From the NCBI RefSeq assembly GCF_014201735.1, contig NZ_JACHFE010000005.1, positions 186,001-250,000 of the forward strand: a DNA stretch of 64,000 nt, in the 5' to 3' direction. The DNA is from Marinobacter oulmenensis. GTDB taxonomy: Bacteria; Pseudomonadota; Gammaproteobacteria; Pseudomonadales; Oleiphilaceae. The notes under the pieces are model-generated. The model saw only the letters and a program-made list of their open reading frames with translations. It was not told the origin of the DNA and searched no databases. Position 1 is the first letter of the stretch; every line of letters starts with the position of its first letter. The translations under genes were made by a program, and so were the position numbers. Of the stretch, positions 17,761-25,882 are shown piece by piece.

Positions 17761-19524
17761 TCACTGATCAAACTGGTAAGCTGAGACGCCCCTCCCGGCC
17801 TGCTGGAAGGTGCTCAACCCGGCGTCGATACGCGGGACCGAATAGGCAAAATAGTAATCCGCCAGCGCCATCAGGTTGCCGTAATACACCGGATTCTGAT
17901 CTTTTCTTGACTGCGCAGTAACGGCGATCAGGCACAGCTGCCAGGCACAGCAAAGCGTACCCAGGGCCTCCAGCAGCGGAACGCCCCCGGCGTTGAGCGA
18001 CAGTGAGTCGCCACTATCACCGCAGATCACAGGGATCAGGGCACGGAACTGGCCGGTCGCCTGACGCAGCGCCGCGCCAAAGCCCGTTTCCTGCAGGAAC
18101 GACTGTTCTGTATCGCCATCGATTTCATCCAGCAGGGCCGTTAGTGCCTGCCCGCCGTCACCCCGGATCTTCCGGAACACCAGGTCCCTGGCCTGAATGC
18201 CGGTAGTGCCCTCGTAGATGGTGGTGATCCGGGCATCCCGCATAAACTGGGCCACACCGGTTTCCTCGACAAAGCCCATGCCTCCGAAGATCTGGATAGT
18301 GGTACCGGCCATGCGGTTGGCGTTCTCGGTGGCGAAAGCCTTGAACACCGGTGTCAGCAGGGCCACCCGCTGCTCCAGGCGCGTGCGCTCGGCGTCATCC
18401 GACGTGTGCTCGGCCTTGTCGATCTGGGCCGCGATCAGATAACCCAGAGCCCGCTGGCCCATCACCTCAGCACGAATGGACAGCAGCATACGGGCAACAT
18501 CCGGGTGCCGGACAATGGCCACCCGGCCGCCACCGTCGTAACCGGCGCCCTGGATGCGTTCACGGGCGTAGTCCAGCGCCTGCTGATAGCCACGCTCGCC
18601 CAGCCCGACGCCCTGCATGCCGCAACTGAGGCGGGCTTCGTTCATGAGCACGAACATGGCGGCCAGGCCACGGTTTTCCTGGCCAATCAGTTCACCGAAA
18701 CAGTCGCCCTGCTCGCCGTAGCTGATCGAGCAGGTGGGGCTGCCATGCAACCCGGTCTTGTGCTCGATGCCGGTACACAGCACGTCGTTGGACTCACCGG
18801 GGCTGCCATCGTCCTGAATCCGGTACTTGGGGACCGCGAACAGCGAGATGCCCCGACTGCCGGCGGGCGCGTCCGGGGTCCGGGCCAGCACCAGGTGGAC
18901 GATGTTCTCGGCCATGTCATGATCACCGTAGGTGATGTAGATCTTCTGGCCCCGTATCCGGTAGTAACCGTCGCCCTGGGGCACCGCCCGCGTAGTCAGT
19001 GCCCCCAGGTCCGAGCCTGCACCCGGCTCGGTCAGGGCCATAGCCACCGTCCACCGGCCGGTGATGATTGGCTCCAGATAACGCTGTTTCTGCGCGTCGG
19101 TGCCGAAGTTCAGCAGGATTTCACTGCCGCCCTGGGCCAGCGCATGGAACATGACAAACGCCAGATTGGCGGACAGCCACATTTCGTTGACCGGCTGGGC
19201 AATGAACTTTGGCAGGCCCTGGCCGCCGTATTCCACGGGCAAGGCCAGCCCCATCCAGCCCGCCTCGCAGAACTGACGGTAGGCCTCTTTCCAGCCGGCC
19301 GGCGTGGTCACGCGGCCGTTGTCAAAGTGACAGCCTTCGGTGTCTCCCACGGGATTGAGAGGCGCCAGTTCGCCGGCAGCGAACTTGCCGGCTTCCTCGA
19401 GTACGGCACCTACCAGGCCTTCATCAAACTCCTCAAGTGCCTGGCACTGATCGAGGCCGGTCTTGCGGATAGCCTGATTCACCAGCAGTTGCATGTCTTC
19501 CAGGGGTGCGTGATACGGGCTCAT
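17761..19524 (-). CDS. Acyl-CoA dehydrogenase with C-terminal extension (DmdC-like)
   Basis: The 587-residue flavoprotein is longer than the usual 380-400 residue acyl-CoA dehydrogenase and matches the DmdC-type group. The FAD and substrate region reads A-M-A-L-T-E-P-G-A-G-S-D near residue 165, and the catalytic glutamate is probably in T-T-I-Y-E-G-T-T-G-I-Q near 445. Ferulate already has the double bond, so a dehydrogenase is not needed for ferulate itself. Here it would let the operon also use saturated arylpropanoates such as dihydroferulate (inference). It lies 15 bases after the SDR gene. Confidence 0.88.
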   Translation of the reverse strand: MSPYHAPLEDMQLLVNQAIRKTGLDQCQALEEFDEGLVGAVLEEAGKFAAGELAPLNPVGDTEGCHFDNGRVTTPAGWKEAYRQFCEAGWMGLALPVEYGGQGLPKFIAQPVNEMWLSANLAFVMFHALAQGGSEILLNFGTDAQKQRYLEPIITGRWTVAMALTEPGAGSDLGALTTRAVPQGDGYYRIRGQKIYITYGDHDMAENIVHLVLARTPDAPAGSRGISLFAVPKYRIQDDGSPGESNDVLCTGIEHKTGLHGSPTCSISYGEQGDCFGELIGQENRGLAAMFVLMNEARLSCGMQGVGLGERGYQQALDYARERIQGAGYDGGGRVAIVRHPDVARMLLSIRAEVMGQRALGYLIAAQIDKAEHTSDDAERTRLEQRVALLTPVFKAFATENANRMAGTTIQIFGGMGFVEETGVAQFMRDARITTIYEGTTGIQARDLVFRKIRGDGGQALTALLDEIDGDTEQSFLQETGFGAALRQATGQFRALIPVICGDSGDSLSLNAGGVPLLEALGTLCCAWQLCLIAVTAQSRKDQNPVYYGNLMALADYYFAYSVPRIDAGLSTFQQAGRGVSAYQFDQ

Positions 19525-19539
19525 GGTTCACCTCCCCGG

Positions 19540-20307
19540 TCACTTGGCCGCCATGCGGATGGCACCATCAAGCCGGATGGTCTCGCCGTTGAGCATGGTG
19601 TTCTCGATGATCTGCTGGGCCAGAGAGGCAAACTCGTCCGGATCACCCAGGCGCTGCGGGAATGGCACCGAGGCGCCCAGGGACTGCTGAACCTCTTCGG
19701 GCAGGACATCCATCATCGGCGTCTTGAACAGGCCCGGCGCAATGGTCATCACCCGGATACCAAAGCGGGCCAGCTCACGGGCGATGGGCAGAGTCATGGC
19801 GACCACGCCCCCCTTGGAAGCGGCATAGCCAGCCTGGCCAATCTGGCCGTCAAAGGCGGCAACCGAGGCGGTATTAATGATCACACCACGCTCACTGTCC
19901 TTGCCCGGCTCGTTTTTCTGCATCCGATCGGCCACCAGTCGGATCATGTTGAAGGTGCCCAGCAGGTTCACACGCAAGGCCTTTTCAAAGGATGCCAGAC
20001 GGTGCGGGCCCTCACGCCCTACCACCCGCTCCGCGCCCGGGATGCCGGCGCAGTTCACCAGACCATCAATCGCACCGAAGGTCGCCACGGCCTGGTCAAC
20101 ACAGGCGTTGACCGAGGCCTCGTCACTGATGTCGGTGCGGCAGAATTGAGCTTCGTCCCCCAGTTCGGAAGCGACCCTATTGCCGCAGTCCTCATTGATA
20201 TCCGCCAGGGTGACCCGGGCGCCCAGGCCGTGCAGACGCCGGGCAACCGCCTCGCCAATGCCGGAGCTGGCACCCGTTACGATGAAATGACGCTTCTGGA
20301 TATTCAT
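19540..20307 (-). CDS. SDR-family 3-hydroxyacyl-CoA dehydrogenase
   Basis: The 255-residue short-chain dehydrogenase has T-G-A-S-S-G-I-G for cofactor binding, N-C-A-G, a catalytic serine in [10 protein letters not shown] and Y-A-A-S-K. The pattern resembles type II 3-hydroxyacyl-CoA dehydrogenases (the HSD10 group). In this operon it should oxidise aryl-3-hydroxypropionyl-CoA to the 3-keto ester. It lies between ech and acd with short gaps. Confidence 0.88.
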   Translation of the reverse strand: MNIQKRHFIVTGASSGIGEAVARRLHGLGARVTLADINEDCGNRVASELGDEAQFCRTDISDEASVNACVDQAVATFGAIDGLVNCAGIPGAERVVGREGPHRLASFEKALRVNLLGTFNMIRLVADRMQKNEPGKDSERGVIINTASVAAFDGQIGQAGYAASKGGVVAMTLPIARELARFGIRVMTIAPGLFKTPMMDVLPEEVQQSLGASVPFPQRLGDPDEFASLAQQIIENTMLNGETIRLDGAIRMAAK

Positions 20308-20340
20308 GATCTGACTCCTTGTTGTTGTTTCTGTACCGGC

Positions 20341-21105
20341 TCAGGAGGGCTTTTTGCGATTCAGGAACTTGTCGATACGCTCCTTGACCTCGCCACTGCT
20401 CTGTGTGATTCCGGTGATCAGTGATTCGGTGTACAGGCCGTCATCCGCCGACATGTTCTCAATCCGGGACAGACCGGTAGTCATGGCCCAGTTCGAGTAC
20501 CGGGAATTGGTGGCGATGGTCGCGGCCAGCTCCCGGGCCTTGGCAATCGCTTCCCCTTTGGGGACCACGTAATGGGCCAGGCCCAGGCGTTCACCTTCAG
20601 TGGCATCCAGTGTGCGACCGGTCAGCATCATTTCGGTCATCCGGCCGGCACCGATGATGCGAGCAACCGTCACTGATCCGCCGCCACCGACGAAGATACC
20701 GTGACGGCCTTCCGGCAGACGGTAGAAGGTGGAGTCATCGGAAACCCGGACATGGGCACAGGCCGCCAGCTCCAGACCGCCGCCAATGACGGCTCCATGC
20801 AGCGCTGCCACCACTGGCAGGCCGGAACTGCGGATGTAACTGAACACCCGGTGCCACATGCGCGAATGCTCGACCACCTCGAACGGTTCCCGGGCGGTGT
20901 GCTCGGACAGGTCCAGGCCGGAACAGAACTCCGGGCCATTACCGGTCAGCAGCACCACATCCAGATCACCGGGCAGGTTGCGGAAAATATCCTCGATTTC
21001 CAGACACAGGGCATCGTTGATCGCGTTTTTCTTTTCGGGCCGGTTCAGCGCCAAGTGCCCTATTCCGTCCTGGACGGAGAAAGTGAGGTAGCGGTAGTCG
21101 CTCAT
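20341..21105 (-). CDS. Enoyl-CoA hydratase, probable hydroxycinnamoyl-CoA hydratase
   Basis: The 254-residue crotonase has the oxyanion segment C-S-G-L-D-L near residue 62 and both catalytic glutamates: one in G-G-G-L-E-L-A near 110 and one in L-P-E-G-R near 130. Feruloyl-CoA hydratase/lyase (HCHL) enzymes, as I recall them, carry a serine where the first glutamate stands, so this enzyme looks like a simple hydratase. It is first in the operon and lies behind a promoter with a MarR-like operator. Confidence 0.85.
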   Translation of the reverse strand: MSDYRYLTFSVQDGIGHLALNRPEKKNAINDALCLEIEDIFRNLPGDLDVVLLTGNGPEFCSGLDLSEHTAREPFEVVEHSRMWHRVFSYIRSSGLPVVAALHGAVIGGGLELAACAHVRVSDDSTFYRLPEGRHGIFVGGGGSVTVARIIGAGRMTEMMLTGRTLDATEGERLGLAHYVVPKGEAIAKARELAATIATNSRYSNWAMTTGLSRIENMSADDGLYTESLITGITQSSGEVKERIDKFLNRKKPS

Positions 21106-21173
21106 CGAATTCCCTCTTTGTAGTTCTGTCGGCCGTCGATGGTGCCGGCCAGTTTGTTTTAATTATATATAAT

Positions 21174-21203
21174 AGTATATCACAACAGTTTATCAGACAA
21201 ACT
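21174..21203 (-). promoter_or_regulatory. Promoter and MarR-like operator for the ech-fcs operon
   Basis: On the minus strand TTTGTC (-35 region) and TATACT (-10) are 16 bases apart, 70-100 bases before ech. The imperfect palindrome AGTTTATCAGACAAACT at 21187-21203 covers the -35 region; its halves match at 7 of 8 positions. A related 17-mer occurs at 24217-24233. Repression by the nearby MarR protein is inferred. Confidence 0.6.
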
Positions 21204-21210
21204 ATACATC

Positions 21211-22428
21211 TCAGGCATTGGCCCGATCATCAACGCTCACAACCACCGCCATGGCCTGGTCACCACCGGCACAGCCGGTAAACAACCCATGGCCACCACC
21301 AAGCAGCACCAGTTCCTCTATAAGCTCGATAATGGCGCGCATGCCGGTCGGCCCCTGGGGATGGCCCCAGATCATGGAGCAGCCGTAGTTGTTCATGGTC
21401 ATCACATCCACGCCCGTCGCCCTGGCAAAGGCCACATCATTGACGGCAAACGGGTTATGGGTCTTGATGGCCTTGAGGTCCCGATAACCGATACCAGACG
21501 CCGACAGGGCCCGGGCCGCAGCCTCAATCGGCGCCTCCGGCATGTGCGCCAGCTCGGTCCGCGCCTGGCCAAACCCGCTGAGCGTGATGCGGATGGAAGG
21601 GTCACGGCTAAGCGCCCTCGCCTTGTCCGGGGTCGTGACGATCATCGCGGCGTTGCCATCGGCGGGATGGGTCATATTGCCAAAGGTGACAACGCCGCCG
21701 TCGTAAACCGGTTTCAGCCCGGCCAGACCGTCCGCCGTGGTCGGGAACACACCCTCATCCCCTGTCATGGTTCCGGCTTCCTTATGGAACGAGGCATTGG
21801 GCACCGAGAACGGCAGGGTCATGTAACGTTTCTGGAAAGCTTGTTCGTCTTTAAGGGCCTGCTGGTACTGCTCGTAGCGGCGCAACGCCACAGCGTCCAG
21901 TTCCTCGCGGGTAATACCGAACTTACCGGCCACGTTTTCGCCGGTCTGAATCATCGAGTGGCCACCGATGGCATCGTGCTGCATATTGTAGGTCACCTGA
22001 TCTTCCGAGCGGCCATAGCCACCGGGGCCGCCCGGGGCCGGATAGTAGATATGGGCGCCGTTGGAACAGCGGTCTGCCGTCATTAGCAATGAGGTGTCGG
22101 CCAGCCCCAGAGCGACTTCGGAGGCACCGGAAAAAAGTCCCCGCACGCCGGTGGCGCAGATCTGGCTGAGCTGGTGCCCGGGCGTGGTGGCCGCCCCCAG
22201 CTCGTACAGCGGCCAGGGCGCGCCGTAGAACGACTGGTACTGGGCGTTCGTCATGCCAAGCACGCCGGAATCGAAGATCACCGGGTCGATATCGCGCCGG
22301 GCCAGTTCCTGTTTCGCCACCCAGGCCGCGAGTTTCATCGCATGCAGGTGCTGCAACGAGCCCTGCCACTTGGCGAAAGGCGTGGACCAGTAGGTACCGT
22401 AGGGAATTTCAACATTCTGGATGGGCAT
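21211..22428 (-). CDS. Thiolase / acetyl-CoA acyltransferase family protein
   Basis: The 405-residue protein keeps the thiolase core: the nucleophilic Cys in I-C-A-T-G near residue 91, a T-H-N-P-F-A-V-N-D stretch in place of the usual N-E-A-F-A near 328, G-H-P-Q-G-P-T-G near 353 and a second Cys in G-C-A-G-G near 387. It should cleave aryl-3-ketopropionyl-CoA with CoA to acetyl-CoA and an aromatic acyl-CoA. It follows the CoA-transferase by 38 bases. Confidence 0.83.
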   Translation of the reverse strand: MPIQNVEIPYGTYWSTPFAKWQGSLQHLHAMKLAAWVAKQELARRDIDPVIFDSGVLGMTNAQYQSFYGAPWPLYELGAATTPGHQLSQICATGVRGLFSGASEVALGLADTSLLMTADRCSNGAHIYYPAPGGPGGYGRSEDQVTYNMQHDAIGGHSMIQTGENVAGKFGITREELDAVALRRYEQYQQALKDEQAFQKRYMTLPFSVPNASFHKEAGTMTGDEGVFPTTADGLAGLKPVYDGGVVTFGNMTHPADGNAAMIVTTPDKARALSRDPSIRITLSGFGQARTELAHMPEAPIEAAARALSASGIGYRDLKAIKTHNPFAVNDVAFARATGVDVMTMNNYGCSMIWGHPQGPTGMRAIIELIEELVLLGGGHGLFTGCAGGDQAMAVVVSVDDRANA

Positions 22429-22466
22429 GTCAGCCTCCTGTTTAGCCGGTCTGTTCAGAAATAATG

Positions 22467-24032
22467 TCAGCGTTTGTGGCGCGCCATGAGTGCGGCCAGG
22501 CCGCCCCAGTGTTCCTCGAACAGCTCGACGGGCATTTCACGCAGGTCATCCGCTATATGTGGCCGGAAGTCCATCGCCGCCAGCACGTCTTTCTCGAGAT
22601 CCAGACCCGGCGCGATTTCCACCAGGGTCATGCCGGATTCGCGCAACTCGAAAACCGCGCGTTCGGTGATGTACAGCACCGGCTGGCCGTTCTGGCGGGC
22701 AATGTCGCCACTGAAGGTGATGTGGTCCACTTCCGAGACAAACTTCCGGGCCCGCCCCTCCTCGACGACCTTCAGCTTGCCCTGGTCAAAGGCGAATTTG
22801 GCGCCGGCGGTCAGAGTGCCGCAGAACACCACTTTCTTGGCGCTCTGGGTAATGTTGATAAAACCGCCCGGGCCCACCACTTTGGGGCCGAACTTGCTGA
22901 CGTTGAGGTTGCCACGGGCATCGGCCTGGGCCAGGCCCAGGAACGCAATGTCCAGGCCGCCGCCGTCGTAGAAATCAAACTGGGCGTGGTGTTCGATGAT
23001 CGCCTCGGCGTTCCAGGCGGCGCCAAAGTCGCCCCCCGAGGCCGGAATACCGCCATAGGTACCCAGTTCGGTGGTCAGGGTGAACTGTTTGACCACCCCT
23101 TCTTCGGCTGCCACCGAGGCCACCCCGTCCGGCACCCCGATGCCCAGGTTAACCAGAGTGTCCGGACGCAACTCCATGGCCGCCCGGCGGGCAATCAGCT
23201 TGCGCTCACTGAACGCCATGGGCGGAATAGCACCAAGGGGAACCCGGGTATTGCCGGCAAGGCCGGGGTTATACACGGTGGCGATGGTCTGTTTGTGGTT
23301 TTCCGGCTCGGCGACCACCACGTAATCCACCAGTGAGCCGGGCACCCGGACATCCTTGGGATGCAGGGAATGGGCTTCGGCCAGGTATTTCACCTGGGCG
23401 ATAACAATACCGCCGGTATTTTTGGCCGCCTGGGCCATGGGCAGGCCCTCGCTGATCTGGGCTTCCTCCTCGACGGTCAGGTTGCCATTCTCATCCGCCG
23501 TGGTACCGCGAATCACCGCCACATCGACCGGGAAGCTCTTGTAAAGCAGCCATTCCTCGTCTTCGATCTCAATCAGCTTGACCAGTTCGTCCGCCCCTCT
23601 GGAGGTCACCCGGCCGCCGGCAATGCGGGGGTCGACATAGGTGCCCATGCCCACCTTGGTAATCACCCCGGGTTTGTGGCCGGCGATCTGGCGCCAGAGT
23701 GTGGCCAATACGCCCTGGGGCAAGAGATAGGCCTCAATCCGGTCATCGGCCACCATCTGGGCCATCTTCGGCGCCTGCCCGGTATGACCGGATACCAGTC
23801 GCTTCACCAGACCGTCATGGGCCAGGTGCGCCATGCCGGCGTCCTTGCCGTCGCCACAGCCACAGTCATGTACCGGCGTAATATTTTTCGGGGAGCCGGT
23901 TTCCAGAAACCGCTTCTCCAGAGCCTGGGCGATCTGTTCGGCGAAATAGGACATACCGATGGTTGTCCAGGCGACGGTGTCTTCGTCCTTGATCAGTGCG
24001 GCCGCCTGGTCAGCGGTGATTATCTTGCTCAT
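22467..24032 (-). CDS. Acyl-CoA:carboxylate CoA-transferase (fused alpha-beta)
   Basis: The 521-residue protein joins the alpha and beta halves of family I CoA-transferases, like YdiF-type propionate/acetoacetate CoA-transferases. The beta half contains the probable catalytic Glu in T-T-E-L-G-T-Y-G-G near residue 320 and a G-G-G-L-D-I-A-F-L-G motif. In this setting it could move CoA from the aromatic acyl-CoA product to acetate or to the incoming hydroxycinnamate, saving ATP; this is inference. It heads the CoA-transferase-thiolase pair. Confidence 0.82.
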   Translation of the reverse strand: MSKIITADQAAALIKDEDTVAWTTIGMSYFAEQIAQALEKRFLETGSPKNITPVHDCGCGDGKDAGMAHLAHDGLVKRLVSGHTGQAPKMAQMVADDRIEAYLLPQGVLATLWRQIAGHKPGVITKVGMGTYVDPRIAGGRVTSRGADELVKLIEIEDEEWLLYKSFPVDVAVIRGTTADENGNLTVEEEAQISEGLPMAQAAKNTGGIVIAQVKYLAEAHSLHPKDVRVPGSLVDYVVVAEPENHKQTIATVYNPGLAGNTRVPLGAIPPMAFSERKLIARRAAMELRPDTLVNLGIGVPDGVASVAAEEGVVKQFTLTTELGTYGGIPASGGDFGAAWNAEAIIEHHAQFDFYDGGGLDIAFLGLAQADARGNLNVSKFGPKVVGPGGFINITQSAKKVVFCGTLTAGAKFAFDQGKLKVVEEGRARKFVSEVDHITFSGDIARQNGQPVLYITERAVFELRESGMTLVEIAPGLDLEKDVLAAMDFRPHIADDLREMPVELFEEHWGGLAALMARHKR

Positions 24033-24112
24033 GCAACCATCCTCTTTTTGTTCTGTGGATCAGTCCCGGCACCCGGCGGTCCGGACCGTACTTTTATTGG
24101 TTAGTGCTAAAC

Positions 24113-24145
24113 AGTATACATAGCAGATAGTTTGTCACGTCAACA
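24113..24145 (-). promoter_or_regulatory. Promoter-like region of the CoA-transferase gene
   Basis: On the minus strand TTGACG and TATACT are present with a 19-base spacer (or TATGTA with 15), neither ideal. An AGTTTGTC half-site at 24129-24136 (plus strand) equals one arm of the operator seen before ech. The partner half is poorly conserved, so this is a weak third site. Confidence 0.4.
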
Positions 24146-24202
24146 GTTTTGCGCTAATAATTATAGTGAGTCAGCTCGGGGCTATGTTTAATCCGACATC
24201 TG

Positions 24203-24233
24203 TTGTCGAACAAAACAATTTGTGCGATAAACT
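24203..24233 (+). promoter_or_regulatory. Promoter and MarR-like operator for TRAP system 2
   Basis: TTGTCG (24203-24208) and GATAAA (24226-24231) are 17 bases apart, a good sigma-70 layout. The 17-mer AATTTGTGCGATAAACT at 24217-24233 overlaps the -10 box and agrees at 14 of 17 positions with the minus-strand version of the site at 21187-21203. This suggests joint control of uptake and side-chain oxidation. Confidence 0.55.
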
Positions 24234-24308
24234 TGTTGTCGGTGGTTTCAAAACCCCGCGCCTCAAATCGCTGAAACTGACACATCACAACAACAACAGG
24301 TGCTGATC

Positions 24309-25367
24309 ATGCGCATGAAATCTCTCGCCGCAGTAATGTCACTGTCGCTGGCCGGAGCCCTGGGCGCTTCCCAGGCCCAGGCCGCAGACCCGGAATTCAC
24401 CTTCAAGCTCCATCACTTTCTGCCGCCGATGTCGATGGCGCACCAGAAGTTTCTGACCCCCTGGGCAGAGAAAATTGAAGAAGAATCCGATGGCCGCATC
24501 GAGATCGAGGTTTTCCCGGCCATGCAGTTGGGTGGCAACGCGCCCCGGCTGTACGACCAGGCCCGCAAGGGTGTCGTGGATATTTCCTGGACGGTCGGTG
24601 GCTATACCCCCGGCCGCTTCCCGAGTGCCACCGCGTTCGAACTGCCGTTTATGCCGGCCACCGCTGAAATTACCAGCATGGCGATCCAGCAGTACGCCGA
24701 AGAGGAAATGGCCGACGAGCTCAAGGACGTGCATCTGCTGGCCATGCACACCCATGCCCCCGGCTCGCTACACTCACGGGATAAACGGATCGAAACCGCC
24801 GGTGACCTGGACGGCCTGAAAGTCCGGACCCCCAACAAACTCATGGGTGAGGCCTTCTCCGAGCTGGGCGCCAACCCGATCTTCATGCCGGTGCCACAGA
24901 TGCCCAGTGCCCTGTCCAAAGGGGTGATGGATGTCGCCGTGCTGCCCTTTGAAGTGACAGCGCCACTGAAGATCCATGAACTGGTTCAGCACCACACCGA
25001 GATCAAGGGCGATCGCGGTCTGTATGCCCAGTTCTTCCTGTTCACCATGAACAAGGACGCTTATGAATCCCTGCCGGCGGATCTGCAGAAGGTGATCGAT
25101 GACAACTCCGGTATCGAACTGGCAGGCCACATCGGGCGCCTGTTTGACGAATCGGAACAAGTGGGTCGTCAAGTCGCAGTCGAACATGGCAATGACTTCT
25201 ACACGCTGACCAAAGAGGAAACCAGCCACTGGCAGGACGGCATGCAGCCGGTTATCGATCAATGGATTGAGGACATGAACGATGAGGGCTATGACGCCGA
25301 GCGACTGCTGAACAAGGCCAGGGACCTGATTTCCAAATACGAGCAGCAGGTTGACGGTGAATCATGA
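24309..25367 (+). CDS. TRAP transporter solute-binding protein (DctP), system 2
   Basis: The 352-residue protein has a signal peptide ending in S-Q-A-Q-A-A and the DctP signature G-L-K-V-R-T-P near residue 175 with the carboxylate-binding arginine. The start at ATG 24309 was preferred over a GTG at 24300 and another ATG at 24315, with a CAGGTG site upstream. It is divergent from the CoA-transferase. The neighbourhood suggests hydroxycinnamate-type acids as ligand; relatives of this family bind p-coumarate, but specificity is inferred. Confidence 0.9.
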   Translation: MRMKSLAAVMSLSLAGALGASQAQAADPEFTFKLHHFLPPMSMAHQKFLTPWAEKIEEESDGRIEIEVFPAMQLGGNAPRLYDQARKGVVDISWTVGGYTPGRFPSATAFELPFMPATAEITSMAIQQYAEEEMADELKDVHLLAMHTHAPGSLHSRDKRIETAGDLDGLKVRTPNKLMGEAFSELGANPIFMPVPQMPSALSKGVMDVAVLPFEVTAPLKIHELVQHHTEIKGDRGLYAQFFLFTMNKDAYESLPADLQKVIDDNSGIELAGHIGRLFDESEQVGRQVAVEHGNDFYTLTKEETSHWQDGMQPVIDQWIEDMNDEGYDAERLLNKARDLISKYEQQVDGES

Positions 25368-25882
25368 CCGAAACACAACTGGATCAATCCACCGTCCAGA
25401 CGGTTCCGGGTAAAGGATTGGCCTGGTTGTCCCGCCAGTTTGCGCTGGCGGGCGGTCTCATCATGCTGGCACTGGCAACCATGACGGTTGTCAGCATCGT
25501 GGGTCGCTCCACCATCGGTGTATCGGTTGAGGGCGACTACGAGCTGGTTGAGTTGGGGCTGGCTGCGGCCGTCTTCCTGTTTCTGCCCGAGTGCTATCTG
25601 AACCAGGGCCATGTGGTGGTGGACCTGTTCACCGCCCGTTGTAGCGAGCGGACCATCGACTTCCTTGATGGCGTCGCCGACTTTCTGTTCTTCGCCGTGG
25701 CGGCAGTGCTGGTGTGGCGCCTGTCCCTGGCCGGCATCGAATCCCGTGACTACTGGGAACAGACCATGATCCTGGGTATGCCTCTGTGGTGGGTGTATGC
25801 CGTCGGTACGGTGTGCATGGGGCTGCTCGCCCTGTGTGCCCTGAACCAGTTATATCTGCGTATTCGAGGGTGGCGTAAATGA
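25364..25882 (+). CDS. TRAP transporter small permease (DctQ), system 2
   Basis: The 172-residue protein has four predicted membrane segments and the G-H-V-V-V-D-L-F-T motif near residue 84. Its ATG overlaps the dctP stop (ATGA) and its stop overlaps dctM in the same way, so the three subunits are translationally coupled. Confidence 0.9.
   Translation: MTETQLDQSTVQTVPGKGLAWLSRQFALAGGLIMLALATMTVVSIVGRSTIGVSVEGDYELVELGLAAAVFLFLPECYLNQGHVVVDLFTARCSERTIDFLDGVADFLFFAVAAVLVWRLSLAGIESRDYWEQTMILGMPLWWVYAVGTVCMGLLALCALNQLYLRIRGWRK

Noticed and set aside
18406..20424. Plus-strand open frame of 672 codons opposite the acyl-CoA dehydrogenase and SDR genes
   Set aside because: Low-complexity, His/Gln/Gly-rich translation typical of the complement of GC-rich codons; the minus-strand genes have clear catalytic motifs.
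20341..21105. Feruloyl-CoA hydratase/lyase (vanillin-forming Ech) as the name for the crotonase
   Set aside because: Both hydratase glutamates are present and the sequence around them differs from known hydratase/lyases; neighbours support beta-oxidation.
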